A DNA stretch of 64,000 nt from Verrucomicrobiaceae bacterium (GTDB taxonomy: Bacteria; Verrucomicrobiota; Verrucomicrobiia; Verrucomicrobiales; Akkermansiaceae), in contig JAIXQH010000062.1 in assembly GCA_027484055.1 (NCBI GenBank), positions 1-64,000 of the forward strand. The letters are read 5' to 3'. The position numbers were made by a program, and so were the translations under genes. A model generated the notes under the pieces. It was not told where the DNA came from and did not search any database. It was given only the letters and a program-made list of their open reading frames with translations. Positions 53,593 to 62,469 of this stretch are shown here, in pieces (the stretch's first letter is position 1; each line of letters opens with the position of its first letter).

Positions 53593-55011
53593 TCAAAAAT
53601 TAAAGTAAATGAACGGTGATTCCTCCATTGGTGCGAGTAGCACCGTAAGAAACACCAGAAGAAGACAAATAGCAGGCTTACGGGAGAACTGATAGGGTTC
53701 GAGGTTCTTTCTGATGCCGTATGCTTCCATGGCGAGAAATGCGATGGCGAGAAAGAAGATGAGCGCCAGAGTAAAGGCATCGGAGATCTCGGTGAAAACG
53801 TCAGGCATATTGTTGAGGAAACCTAGGCCGTATGCCTTAGGATTGCAGAGTGAGATGGCCTTGATTTGAAGGGCTTGGGGATCGTTCTCGAAGAAGAACA
53901 ACCATGCAGCAGTGGTGTAGGCAAATGTGACCGCCCAGCGTAAGAGGCCGAACCGAGTCCAGGGTTTTCCTAAACCGCAAAAAACGACGCCGATGCCGTG
54001 GAGCAAGCCCCAGATGAGAAATCCCCAGCCGGCCCCGTGCCAGATGCCGGAGACTAGGAAGACGATGACGGTATTGGCCACCCACCATTTTGCCCGCCTG
54101 CCTCCAAGCGGTAGGTAAATGTAATCACGCAGCCAAGTGCCTAGGGTGATGTGCCAGTTTCTCCAAAACTCCCGCAGGTCGCTGGACCAGTAGGGGCAGC
54201 GGAAATTCAAGGTGAGCTGGACGCCAAGGAGAAGACCAAGACCAATGGCAATGAAGCTATAACCGGCGAAGTCGAAATAGATTCGAATGGCAAAAGCGAA
54301 ACACTCAAACCAGACTTGCCATGCGTTGGCGGAGTCGATTCTGAATTTACCGGACAGGGCGCCGATGTTGTCAGCGATGATCAGCTTGTAGGCGAGTCCG
54401 AGGACGATCCACTTCAAGGCAGGCTCAATATTTGCACGATGGATTTTGTATCGGATCGTCTCAATTTGCGGAAGAAGCGATGCCTTTTTCTCGATGGGAC
54501 CGGCGACGATCTGCGGAAAGAAAGCACAAAAATTCAAGTAATCTAGTAACTTAGGTCGGCTTGTAGGGTTTTTAATCGTATCAATCCAGAATCCAATTTT
54601 CTGGAATGTATAAAAAGATAATCCCATCGGTATGATTACGGAAGGGGTTTTCACAGCTATCCCAAGGCAGTCTTTTAATAAAAATGTCCAATATTTGTAA
54701 TATAAGAGCGGTGCAAGTTGGCCAGCGAGAAGAATTACAAATGCAATTCGTGATTTGAGAGCGTGTTTATCGAAATTCTTAGCACTTGCTATAAGCACGC
54801 CGATCCAGCTCAAACTGACTACCCATAAGAAGGCTCCTAAAGTAAGCCAACTCTCGGCACCCAGTAAAATTAAGCCTGTCGCAGCAAGGCATAGTTTTCC
54901 AGTTAACTGGCTGGTATCTGGTTTGAAAAATTTCGTTAAGCCAATGACCAGTTGTGACCCGATAAAGCATGCCATTAATAGGCTCCAAAAGTCGTAAGAT
55001 GCAAAATTCAT
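53593..55011 (-). CDS. MBOAT family O-acyltransferase (AlgI-like), pair B
   Basis: 472 residues. Same landmarks as pair A, including SGIWHGAGWG with His325, IPMGLSFYTFQKIGFWIDT and FFPQIVAGPIEKKASLLPQ. The coding sequence is compositionally split: from about 54540 to the start codon it is clearly AT-rich (a 60-base stretch at 54661 is about 35% GC), while the 3' two thirds is GC-rich, like pair A. This suggests a recombination point inside the gene. Its start is followed upstream by an AT-rich divergent region shared with the VTT gene. Confidence 0.93.
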   Translation of the reverse strand: MNFASYDFWSLLMACFIGSQLVIGLTKFFKPDTSQLTGKLCLAATGLILLGAESWLTLGAFLWVVSLSWIGVLIASAKNFDKHALKSRIAFVILLAGQLAPLLYYKYWTFLLKDCLGIAVKTPSVIIPMGLSFYTFQKIGFWIDTIKNPTSRPKLLDYLNFCAFFPQIVAGPIEKKASLLPQIETIRYKIHRANIEPALKWIVLGLAYKLIIADNIGALSGKFRIDSANAWQVWFECFAFAIRIYFDFAGYSFIAIGLGLLLGVQLTLNFRCPYWSSDLREFWRNWHITLGTWLRDYIYLPLGGRRAKWWVANTVIVFLVSGIWHGAGWGFLIWGLLHGIGVVFCGLGKPWTRFGLLRWAVTFAYTTAAWLFFFENDPQALQIKAISLCNPKAYGLGFLNNMPDVFTEISDAFTLALIFFLAIAFLAMEAYGIRKNLEPYQFSRKPAICLLLVFLTVLLAPMEESPFIYFNF

Positions 55012-55116
55012 TCAAAATTCGGTCGTTTTTGCATCTTGATTAAAGCGATCATCACGCTACCGCCCTTGGTGCATAGAGCTGCCGATGATTGTTTAAACCA
55101 TTGAGAGTGGACTGCG

Positions 55117-55147
55117 TATATAGTCATTAATCTTAATTAACATTCAA
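55117..55147 (-). promoter_or_regulatory. Possible promoter upstream of the MBOAT pair B gene
   Basis: In the AT-rich 282-base divergent gap, TTGAAT (55142-55147) and TATATA (55117-55122) are 19 bases apart on the minus strand, or 17 if ACTATA is used as the -10. This gap is the only break in the minus-strand gene series, so an internal promoter is expected here. Low confidence. Confidence 0.3.
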
Positions 55148-55293
55148 GATAATATGGAATGAAGTCTTTTTAAAAGTTAGCCAATCATAGCAATCCATTT
55201 ATTTTTAAGTCATTATCTTGCACATTCGACGATTTCTCTGAAGGTGTGCTGAGCCTTGCCTGCGAGTAATACCTCTGAGACCTCGAATTTTTT

Positions 55294-55989
55294 ATGAATC
55301 AACTAATATCAATTTTAAAGCGTCTGCCTGTTCGATTTGGACTTGTTGGTGCCCTTTTCGTGGGTTGTGCCGTTTTAGTTTCTGCTTGGCTGCTGAGAGT
55401 TGATGTTCAGCTGGCGCTAACCTTGTGGAAATCGATAAACACATTTTTGATCGAGCACCCTGCCGTTTTTTTCATCGCCATGGTGATTTTACCCGCTTTA
55501 CCCGTTCCAACGAGCGCGTTGCAGTTGACGGCTGGAATCATTTGGAGAGATCAGCCTTTAATGGCTTGCTCGCTTTGTTTGGTAGCGATGATGATGAATC
55601 TCAGCCTGACCTATTGGATAGCGGCTGGTCCAGCAAGGAGATTGGTTGAGAAGCTATTAGCAGCGACATCGTATCGAATTCCTGTGCTACCTCATGATGA
55701 TCAAATGAAGCTTGTATTAATTCTCAAGCTAACTCCAGGAATCCCATTTTTTATTCAAAATTATCTCTCCGGGTTCTTTAGAGCGCCGTTCCGACTTTTT
55801 CTAGTGGTTTCGATGCTAAGCAATGGAGTTTTTGGCGTCGGCATGGTTCTCAGTGGGGTGGGCATAGGTGATGGAAAGCTAATGCCTGCAATCTCGGGTT
55901 TATCCTTTATTGCTTTAAGTGCCTTACTTACCTATTTGATTCGTGAGTGGCTGACGAAACGTAAAAATTGTGGAGTTCACCGTCATTAG
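55294..55989 (+). CDS. VTT-domain (DedA/TVP38-like) membrane protein
   Basis: 231 residues with several hydrophobic segments (FGLVGALFVGCAVLVSAWLL, FFIAMVILPALPVPTSALQLTAG, LVLILKLTPGIPFFIQNYLSG). The pattern PALPVPTSALQLTAG and LTPGIPFFIQNYLSGFF is that of the VTT domain of TVP38/DedA proteins, some of which flip undecaprenyl-phosphate or other lipids. It is the only plus-strand gene in the polysaccharide locus and converges with cysN, 65 bases away. A role in recycling carrier lipid is possible but is not established for this group. Confidence 0.8.
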   Translation: MNQLISILKRLPVRFGLVGALFVGCAVLVSAWLLRVDVQLALTLWKSINTFLIEHPAVFFIAMVILPALPVPTSALQLTAGIIWRDQPLMACSLCLVAMMMNLSLTYWIAAGPARRLVEKLLAATSYRIPVLPHDDQMKLVLILKLTPGIPFFIQNYLSGFFRAPFRLFLVVSMLSNGVFGVGMVLSGVGIGDGKLMPAISGLSFIALSALLTYLIREWLTKRKNCGVHRH

Positions 55990-56053
55990 TCTAAATTCGA
56001 GTAAGACAAGTCTTGAAGTAAGCCACCTATAGAGGATATCAGGAACAACCACT

Positions 56054-57298
56054 TCAAATGATCATGCCTGCAGCAACCGTTTCATTAGTTCCTGGATCAA
56101 TTAGGATGAATGAGCCGGTATTTCTGTTGCGGCGATATGAATCGTGGATCAATGGCAAAGCAGTTCTTAGGGATATTCTTCCTATGTCATTCATTGAGAA
56201 GCCTGTGACCCCTTCTATTTTATGGAGAGTATTGATATCGACGTGATACTTTACCTCTTGGATGATGGCTTTTGTCTCTTGAGTGGTATGTCTCACGATT
56301 AATTTTGCATTAGTGGGCATAGGTTTGTTGGAGAACCAACAAATCATTGCTTCGATGTCTTGTGAAACATTTGGTGGATTGTTAGTTTTCACAAGAGTAT
56401 CACCTCTTGAGATGTCGATTTCTTCCTCTAGGGTTATGCACACGGACTGAGGAGCGAATGCTTCTTCAAGTTCTCCATCAGGGCTGTGGATAGCTTTAAC
56501 TTTGGTTGTGAATCCCGATGGTAGAACGGTCACTTCGTCTCCTGGCTTAAACACGCCCCCAGCCACTCTTCCTGCATAACCTCGGAAATCGTGCCATTCG
56601 TCACTCATTGGACGGATGACCCATTGCACTGGGAAGCGTGCATCGACGTGATTTTCCTCGCCACCCACGTAAACATTTTCTAAGTGATAAAGGAATGTAG
56701 ATCCTTGATACCATGGCATGTTCTTTGATTTATCGACCACGTTATCTCCGTTAAGTGCGGAGATTGGAATATCCGTAATTTCTACAATATTGTCGAGGCG
56801 TGATGCGAATTCGCGGAAGTCTTTAACGATTTGATTGTAGACTTCTTCTGAATAATCAACGAGATCCATCTTGTTAACCGCAACCACTAGGTGTTGTATC
56901 CGAAGAAGATTTGCGATGAAACTGTGTCGTTTCGTTTGTTCGATAACCCCTTTACGCGCATCGATGAGAATAATTGCCACGTTCGCCGTAGATGCACCGG
57001 TCACCATGTTACGGGTGTATTGAATATGTCCGGGTGTATCTGCGATGATGAACTTACGCTTCGGAGTGGCGAAATAACGATAAGCAACATCAATCGTGAT
57101 CCCTTGCTCACGTTCGGCTTTCAACCCATCTGTCAGTAGGGCTAAATTAACATTTTCATCACCTCTTCTACGAGAGGATTCTTCCATTGCTTCGAGTTGA
57201 TCTTCGAAGATGGACTTTGAGTCATAAAGCAGTCTTCCAATGAGTGTTGATTTTCCGTCGTCGACGGATCCGGCGGTGGTGAAACGGAGTAAATCCAT
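56054..57298 (-). CDS. cysN: Sulfate adenylyltransferase subunit 1 (GTPase)
   Basis: The GTPase subunit of ATP sulfurylase, making APS from ATP and sulfate. 414 residues. G1 GSVDDGKST (residues 10-18), the switch stretch GLKAEREQGITIDVAYRYF, G3 DTPGH and G4 NKMD are all present, followed by elongation-factor-like beta-barrel domains (AGRVAGGVFKPGDEVTVLPSG, KFIIADTPGH before). No fused APS kinase domain at the C-terminus; that function is in the separate cysC gene. It follows cysD by 61 bases. AT-richer than the locus average. Confidence 0.96.
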   Translation of the reverse strand: MDLLRFTTAGSVDDGKSTLIGRLLYDSKSIFEDQLEAMEESSRRRGDENVNLALLTDGLKAEREQGITIDVAYRYFATPKRKFIIADTPGHIQYTRNMVTGASTANVAIILIDARKGVIEQTKRHSFIANLLRIQHLVVAVNKMDLVDYSEEVYNQIVKDFREFASRLDNIVEITDIPISALNGDNVVDKSKNMPWYQGSTFLYHLENVYVGGEENHVDARFPVQWVIRPMSDEWHDFRGYAGRVAGGVFKPGDEVTVLPSGFTTKVKAIHSPDGELEEAFAPQSVCITLEEEIDISRGDTLVKTNNPPNVSQDIEAMICWFSNKPMPTNAKLIVRHTTQETKAIIQEVKYHVDINTLHKIEGVTGFSMNDIGRISLRTALPLIHDSYRRNRNTGSFILIDPGTNETVAAGMII

Positions 57299-57359
57299 GG
57301 TCAGTTCAATAATAATTACTGTAATTAACAGAAGGCTTGATTACCTATTGGGGTATATC

Positions 57360-58265
57360 TCAAAAATAGCCTTCTTTTTTCCGATCCTCCATGGCCGTTT
57401 CGGAGCGTTTATCATCTGAGCGAGTACCTCGTTCCGTTTGGCGGGCGGCGGCAACTTCTGAGATTACTTCGTCAAGATTGGAAGCATTGGAGACGACAGC
57501 CCCTGTGCAAGTCGCATCACCTATGGTTCGGAAGCGAACAATTTGTCGGGTTACTGGTTCGTGGTCCTGAGCTTGTAAAAATTCTGTGACTGCCAGCAAT
57601 GAGCCGTTACGTTCGAATACATCCCGCTCATGGGAGAAGTAGATCGATGGAAGAGGGATTTGCTCACGTTGGATATACATCCAGATATCCATCTCTGTGA
57701 AATTTGACAGAGGGAATACACGAAAATGTTCGCCAGGATTTTTCCGTCCATTGAAAAGGTTCCAAAGCTCGGGACGTTGATTTTTTGGGTCCCATTGTCC
57801 GAAATCATCACGGTGTGAGAAAAAACGCTCTTTAGCACGAGCCTTTTCTTCGTCTCGGCGACCACCACCTAAGCATGCGTCGTATTTGTTGCGTTCTATG
57901 GTTTCAAGTAGCGTGACGGTTTGAAGTTTGTTACGCGAAGCATTTGGTCCCTTTTCTTCTACGACTTTGCCGAGATCAATTGATTCTTGCACGGATCCAA
58001 CAACCAGCGTGGCCCGGATTAGTTCAACGAATTCATCCCGATAGGTCATAGTCTCGTGGAAATTATGTCCGGTATCAATGTGAACGAGTGGGAAGGGCAT
58101 GCGGGCAGGCCAAAAAGCTTTTCTGGCGAGCCACGCCATTACAATAGAGTCTTTTCCGCCTGAAAATAGTAGAGCGGGATTGTCAAATTGGGCGGCTGTT
58201 TCCCTTAGGATGAAAATTGCTTCAGCTTCGAGTTGGTCAAGTTGGCTGAGTTGGTAATTGGGCAT
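57360..58265 (-). CDS. cysD: Sulfate adenylyltransferase subunit 2
   Basis: The catalytic subunit of ATP sulfurylase, a PP-loop enzyme. Starting at 58265 gives 301 residues. The PP-loop is NPALLFSGGKDSIVMAWLA, the family GGRRDEEKARAKERFFSHRD stretch and the FPLSNFTEMDIWMYIQRE motif are present, and the C-terminus carries TGAVVSNASNLDEVI. An ATG at 58310 is upstream of the family start and is less likely. It has its own strong promoter 70-95 bases ahead, separate from the genes further right. Confidence 0.96.
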   Translation of the reverse strand: MPNYQLSQLDQLEAEAIFILRETAAQFDNPALLFSGGKDSIVMAWLARKAFWPARMPFPLVHIDTGHNFHETMTYRDEFVELIRATLVVGSVQESIDLGKVVEEKGPNASRNKLQTVTLLETIERNKYDACLGGGRRDEEKARAKERFFSHRDDFGQWDPKNQRPELWNLFNGRKNPGEHFRVFPLSNFTEMDIWMYIQREQIPLPSIYFSHERDVFERNGSLLAVTEFLQAQDHEPVTRQIVRFRTIGDATCTGAVVSNASNLDEVISEVAAARQTERGTRSDDKRSETAMEDRKKEGYF

Positions 58266-58331
58266 TGATCGGTGGATGCTGGTTTTCTTGATACCGCTTA
58301 GGGTTAGCACTATAGCCCCTTCGGTGGGGGG

Positions 58332-58360
58332 GTATTACAGCTGCTGCTTTCTGGAGTCAA
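58332..58360 (-). promoter_or_regulatory. Strong sigma-70-type promoter of cysDN
   Basis: TTGACT (58355-58360) and TAATAC (58332-58337) on the minus strand, exactly 17 bases apart. This is the best promoter match I found, about 67 bases ahead of the chosen cysD start. A C7 run and a small hairpin (CCCC/GGGG) follow in the leader. It lets cysDN be made apart from the upstream genes. Confidence 0.65.
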
Positions 58361-58405
58361 CAAATACTTACTAAGTTTAGCAAAGTAGTAATGTATCTTG
58401 TGAGC

Positions 58406-59005
58406 TCAGAACGGTCGGGTCGTCACTATTTTAAGTCGAATCGCCTCAAGTAGTTCAAATGCGGCGTCTTCGATGCTAATGATCTCGGTATCGATTGTGA
58501 GATCCGGCTGGGCAGGTGGCTCGAATGAACCATCCTTACCCGTGAAGTGGGCAATCTCATTTCGCGCAGCTTTTGCGTAAAGGCCTTTGACATCCCTTTT
58601 TTCGCATTCTTCGTAACTCGCTTTTACGTAAACCTCGAAAAGATCTTCCCCGAGCAGTCCACGCGCTAGGTCGCGGTGCTCCCCACGCGGGGTGATAGCG
58701 GATACAAAAGTGATGATTCCCTGTGAAACGAAGACCTTAGCGACTTCTGTAATACGGCGGATATTTTCTAGGCGATCCACATCAGAAAAGCTGAGGTTTG
58801 CGTTCAGTCCCGTACGTAGATTATCACCATCTAAAATAGTGGTGAATCGTCCTTGTTGGTGTAGAATCCGCTCTGCAGCGTTTGCGATGGTAGATTTCCC
58901 AGAACCGGATAGCCCGCATAACCAGACAACAATTCCTCTCTGGCCTAGGAGATTTTCTTTATCTTGGCGTTGTAAGAAGCGATGGAATTCTGGGTGAATG
59001 TTCAT
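58406..59005 (-). CDS. cysC: Adenylylsulfate (APS) kinase
   Basis: Phosphorylates APS to PAPS, the donor for sulfation or for sulfate reduction. 199 residues. The P-loop is GLSGSGKST (31-39), followed by DGDNLRTGLNANLSFSDVDRLENIRRITEVAKVF, FVSAITPRGEHRDLARGLL and KASYEECEKRDVKGLYAKA, all typical of CysC. Next to cysD and cysN, but cysD has its own promoter. In a polysaccharide locus a PAPS-making set suggests sulfated sugars, although no sulfotransferase is seen in this window. Confidence 0.95.
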   Translation of the reverse strand: MNIHPEFHRFLQRQDKENLLGQRGIVVWLCGLSGSGKSTIANAAERILHQQGRFTTILDGDNLRTGLNANLSFSDVDRLENIRRITEVAKVFVSQGIITFVSAITPRGEHRDLARGLLGEDLFEVYVKASYEECEKRDVKGLYAKAARNEIAHFTGKDGSFEPPAQPDLTIDTEIISIEDAAFELLEAIRLKIVTTRPF

Positions 59006-59074
59006 GGTGGTTAAAATGGCACGGTTTCTTGACGATTACCTTGAACAATAGCCTTCAACGGTCGCTTGTCGTCA

Positions 59075-60463
59075 TTAAATACCTTTACCAATCATAAACG
59101 CTTCAAATCCGTGGGCTTTTAGCGAATCCATTGGCAAGATAGCCCGGCCATCAAATACGAAGGCTGGTTTCAGCATGAGGTCATATACTCTGGGTAAATC
59201 GAGTGTACGGAATTCATCCCATTCGGTGAGGGTGGCAAGTGCGTGGGCACCTGTCACGGCGGCGTATGGATCGGCAGCGATCTCGATGTTGAAGTTGATG
59301 ATGTCCTGAGGTACGCCGACTTCTAAGAGATCACGGTAAATCGTTTCTTTCTCCACTCGTGGGTCGTAGATGACGACGTGGGCGTTCTCTGCGACGAGAT
59401 CCCGCACGATGTTGATCGCAGCGGATTCTCGCGTGTCATTGGTATCCTTCTTGAAGGCGAATCCGAGTATGGCGATGCGCTTGCCGTTGACTGTGTTGTA
59501 GAGGGTTCGGACGATTCGTTCGACAAATCGTGATTTCTGCCAGTCGTTCATGGTCACGACGGAGCGCCAGTAGGCGGCGGCTTCAGGAAGGTTGAAGGAT
59601 TCGCAAAGGTAGACGAGGTTGAGAATGTCTTTCTGGAAGCAGGAACCGCCGAAACCCACGGATGATTTGAGGAACTTCGAACCTATTCGGGAGTCGCTTC
59701 CGATGGCTCGGGCAACCTCATCTACATCGGCTCCGGTTGCCTCGCAGAGCGCGGAGATGGAGTTGATCGAGGAAATGCGCTGCGCTAGGAATGCGTTAGC
59801 GACGAGTTTGGAGAGTTCGGACGACCAGAGGTTCGTGGTGATGATCTTCTCGCGAGGCACCCAGTTGGCATAGACCGACACAAGCGCTTCGAGAGCGGCC
59901 TGGCCCTCGGAGGTGCTTTCGCCGCCGATGAGGATACGGTCGGGATTTTCCATGTCGGAGACGGCAGTTCCTTCGGCGAGGAATTCAGGGTTTGACAAGA
60001 CCTGGAACGTCGCGTTGGTGATGCAATTCGCCGCGAGAATTGACTGGATGGCGGTGGCTGTTTTGACAGGGATGGTGGATTTCTCGACGATGATCTTGTT
60101 GCCTTCCGACACTTCGGCGATGAGGCGCGCAGCAGACTCGATGTAGCGCAGGTCTGCGGCGCGGCCTGCACCAATGCCGTAGGATTTGGTGGGGGTGCCG
60201 ACGCAGACGAAGATCAAATCTGCGGCCGCGATGGCGGGCTTGATGTCGGTGGTGAAGTGAAGGTTCTTGCCGCGTGCTGACTCAACGACTTCTTGGAGGC
60301 CGGGCTCGTAAACTGGAAGTGTGTCGGAGTTCCAGGCGTCGATGCGGTGTTGGTTGAAATCACAGACGGTTACCTGAATGTGAGGGCACTTTGCGGCAAT
60401 CATGGCCATAGTTGGACCACCGACGTAGCCAGCTCCTAAACAGCAGATAGATTTAATTTTCAT
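59075..60463 (-). CDS. ugd: UDP-glucose 6-dehydrogenase, eukaryote-like type
   Basis: Oxidises UDP-glucose to UDP-glucuronate with two NAD. 462 residues. [17 protein letters not shown] is the NAD loop, the active-site Cys275 lies in [17 protein letters not shown], and [21 protein letters not shown] is in the C-terminal domain. The sequence follows animal/plant UGDH more closely than the common bacterial Ugd ([45 protein letters not shown]). It supplies glucuronate, or precursors of xylose and galacturonate, for the polymer. Confidence 0.95.
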   Translation of the reverse strand: MKIKSICCLGAGYVGGPTMAMIAAKCPHIQVTVCDFNQHRIDAWNSDTLPVYEPGLQEVVESARGKNLHFTTDIKPAIAAADLIFVCVGTPTKSYGIGAGRAADLRYIESAARLIAEVSEGNKIIVEKSTIPVKTATAIQSILAANCITNATFQVLSNPEFLAEGTAVSDMENPDRILIGGESTSEGQAALEALVSVYANWVPREKIITTNLWSSELSKLVANAFLAQRISSINSISALCEATGADVDEVARAIGSDSRIGSKFLKSSVGFGGSCFQKDILNLVYLCESFNLPEAAAYWRSVVTMNDWQKSRFVERIVRTLYNTVNGKRIAILGFAFKKDTNDTRESAAINIVRDLVAENAHVVIYDPRVEKETIYRDLLEVGVPQDIINFNIEIAADPYAAVTGAHALATLTEWDEFRTLDLPRVYDLMLKPAFVFDGRAILPMDSLKAHGFEAFMIGKGI

Positions 60464-60505
60464 GATGTATATTTGATTTCGAGGAGATTATGCGTTACTT
60501 AATGA

Positions 60506-61264
60506 TTAATTTTTAAGGTGATCTCTTAAGAGGTGGTAAATGAAGAGTGAGTTATAAGTGAAGTATCGTTTAAAGAGTCTTTTGGGCTCCATGGCGACTC
60601 GATAGGCCCACTCAAGACCGAAGCGTTGGATAAGAGGTGGTGCTTGCCGCACTTCGCCCGCGTGGAATGCGAAAGCAGCACCAATGCCAAAGTAGATACC
60701 GGGTGGGAGTTGGGCTTTATGGCTTGCAATCCACCGTTCTTGTTTAGGGCAGCCTAGGCCGACCCAGATCAAATTTGCTCCTGACTCGACGATTTTTTGA
60801 CAAATGGTGTCGAACTCATGACTTGGCCATTCACCAAATGGCGGCGAGTGGCTGCCAGTGATTTGAAGATTCGGAAACTGTTGCCGAAAATTTTCAGTTA
60901 GGCGGTCAAGCGTTGATTGTTTCCCTCCGAGAAGAAAGTGCTTGAACGCGTTTTCATCTGCCGTGGCTTTTAACGTTTCTAGCATTAAAGTTGGGCCATA
61001 GACACGGTCCGTGAGTTTCTCGGTTTCTGGAAGTTGGGCATTGAGAGCCCAGATAAGTGGCATGCCATCTGGGCAGATCAAATCGAACTCTTGCATGGCC
61101 TGTCCAAACACTGCATCCACTCTGGCAAGTGCGGCGACGTGTGTGTTCGCGGCTTCTACTGCATAGGCACGGTCGGCCTTCAAAGCGCGATTTCGTATCC
61201 ACTGCACTGCCCCGGCATAGGTGGTTGCAGCGACGGGAAGACCGATGATCGAAATGATTTTCAA
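60506..61264 (-). CDS. WecG/TagA/CpsF family glycosyltransferase (GT26)
   Basis: 252 residues. AVEAANTHVAALARVDAVF, LICPDGMPLIWALNAQLPE, FKHFLLGGKQSTLDRL, and NLIWVGLGCPKQERWIASHKAQLPPGIYFGIGAAFAFHAG are the standard GT26 blocks. Members add ManNAc, ManNAcA, GlcA or similar sugars to the lipid-linked acceptor at an early step. It is near the start of the locus. The donor sugar here is not set by the sequence; UDP-glucuronate from the next gene is possible. Confidence 0.93.
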   Translation of the reverse strand: MKIISIIGLPVAATTYAGAVQWIRNRALKADRAYAVEAANTHVAALARVDAVFGQAMQEFDLICPDGMPLIWALNAQLPETEKLTDRVYGPTLMLETLKATADENAFKHFLLGGKQSTLDRLTENFRQQFPNLQITGSHSPPFGEWPSHEFDTICQKIVESGANLIWVGLGCPKQERWIASHKAQLPPGIYFGIGAAFAFHAGEVRQAPPLIQRFGLEWAYRVAMEPKRLFKRYFTYNSLFIYHLLRDHLKN

Positions 61265-61322
61265 GATGGCTCAACAATGGGTGAATCACACCGGATCGTT
61301 CCACAGGCTAAAGTAAGCGGAA

Positions 61323-62438
61323 TCACTCCTTGGACACGGAAACGTGGTGACCGTGTGACTTCAGCAGTGAGTGACGTCGTGCGACGTCCAAGTCGTTGGC
61401 CACCATTTCGGCGCACATTTCTTCGACTGTGATTTCTGGGACCCAGCCGAGTTTTTCTTTGGCTTTGGTTGGATCTCCAAGAAGTGTCTCCACTTCTGCG
61501 GGACGGAAGTAGCGTGGATCTACCCGGACGATCACATCACCGACGGATACTTCAGGCGCTTTCGACGGATCTGCGGCTGTGACGGTGCCAATTTCATTCA
61601 CACCTTCCCCGGTGAAGGTGAGCTCGATACCCGCTTCTCGTGCGGAAAGCGTGACGAATTCCCGGACTGAAATCTGCTTGCCGGTGGCAATCACGAAATC
61701 GTCAGCAGTTTCTTGTTGAAGCATCATCCACTGCATCCGGACGTAGTCCTTCGCGTGGCCCCAATCTCGGAGTGAGTCGATGTTTCCGAGGAAGAGGCAA
61801 GACTCGAGTCCTTGGGCGATGTTCGCGATGGCACGAGTGATTTTACGCGTCACGAAAGTCTCTCCACGACGTGGGGATTCGTGATTGAAGAGAATACCAT
61901 TGCACGCATACATGCCGTAAGCCTCACGATAGTTCACCGTGATCCAGTATGCATACATTTTAGCAACGGCATACGGTGAGCGTGGATGGAAGGGCGTGGT
62001 TTCTTTCTGGGGTATTTCTTGGACTAGCCCATAGAGCTCGGAGGTGGATGCTTGATAGAAGCGGGTCTTTTTTTCGAGTCCGAGGAAACGTATGGCTTCT
62101 AAGAGTCGCAGTGTGCCGATGGCGTCAACGTCTGCGGTGTATTCAGGTGCTTCAAATGAGACGGCGACATGAGATTGAGCTCCGAGGTTATAGACTTCAT
62201 CTGGCTGAACTTCACTGATGATGCGAGTGAGATTGGACGAGTCGGTTAAATCACCATAGTGGAGACGAAATCTCGAATTTTCAACTTGTGGGTCTTCATA
62301 AATATGATCGATCCGCTGAGTGTTGAATAACGAGGCACGGCGTTTGATGCCGTGGACTTCATAGCCTTTCTCGAGAAGAAACTCAGCGAGATAAGAACCA
62401 TCTTGGCCAGTGATACCGGTGATTAGGGCGCGTTTCAT
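61323..62438 (-). CDS. gmd: GDP-mannose 4,6-dehydratase
   Basis: Makes GDP-4-keto-6-deoxy-mannose for GDP-L-fucose synthesis. 371 residues. [27 protein letters not shown] holds the NADP loop, [35 protein letters not shown] has the Ser/Thr-Glu-Tyr-Lys catalytic set, and [27 protein letters not shown] is the substrate-binding stretch. It is followed in transcription by genes for a GT26 enzyme and preceded by fcl, which uses its product. Confidence 0.97.
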   Translation of the reverse strand: MKRALITGITGQDGSYLAEFLLEKGYEVHGIKRRASLFNTQRIDHIYEDPQVENSRFRLHYGDLTDSSNLTRIISEVQPDEVYNLGAQSHVAVSFEAPEYTADVDAIGTLRLLEAIRFLGLEKKTRFYQASTSELYGLVQEIPQKETTPFHPRSPYAVAKMYAYWITVNYREAYGMYACNGILFNHESPRRGETFVTRKITRAIANIAQGLESCLFLGNIDSLRDWGHAKDYVRMQWMMLQQETADDFVIATGKQISVREFVTLSAREAGIELTFTGEGVNEIGTVTAADPSKAPEVSVGDVIVRVDPRYFRPAEVETLLGDPTKAKEKLGWVPEITVEEMCAEMVANDLDVARRHSLLKSHGHHVSVSKE

Positions 62439-62469
62439 AGTGATTTAATGGAGTATTCGGGATGTGGAG

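Larger units (their letters stand above)
50052..55011 (-). repeat. Tandem duplication of an MBOAT + SGNH gene pair
   Basis: Pair A is 50052-52436 and pair B is 52584-55011, in the same order and strand. The two MBOAT proteins are both 472 residues and align without gaps for at least the first 330. The SGNH proteins (317 and 315 residues) share FFTGGSSCAFSIDP and other blocks. Pairs are diverged at the DNA level and are not recent exact copies. Confidence 0.85.

Noticed and set aside
56054..59005. Direct claim that the polymer is sulfated
   Set aside because: The PAPS-making genes are present, but no sulfotransferase motif was found in the window and cysDN has its own promoter.
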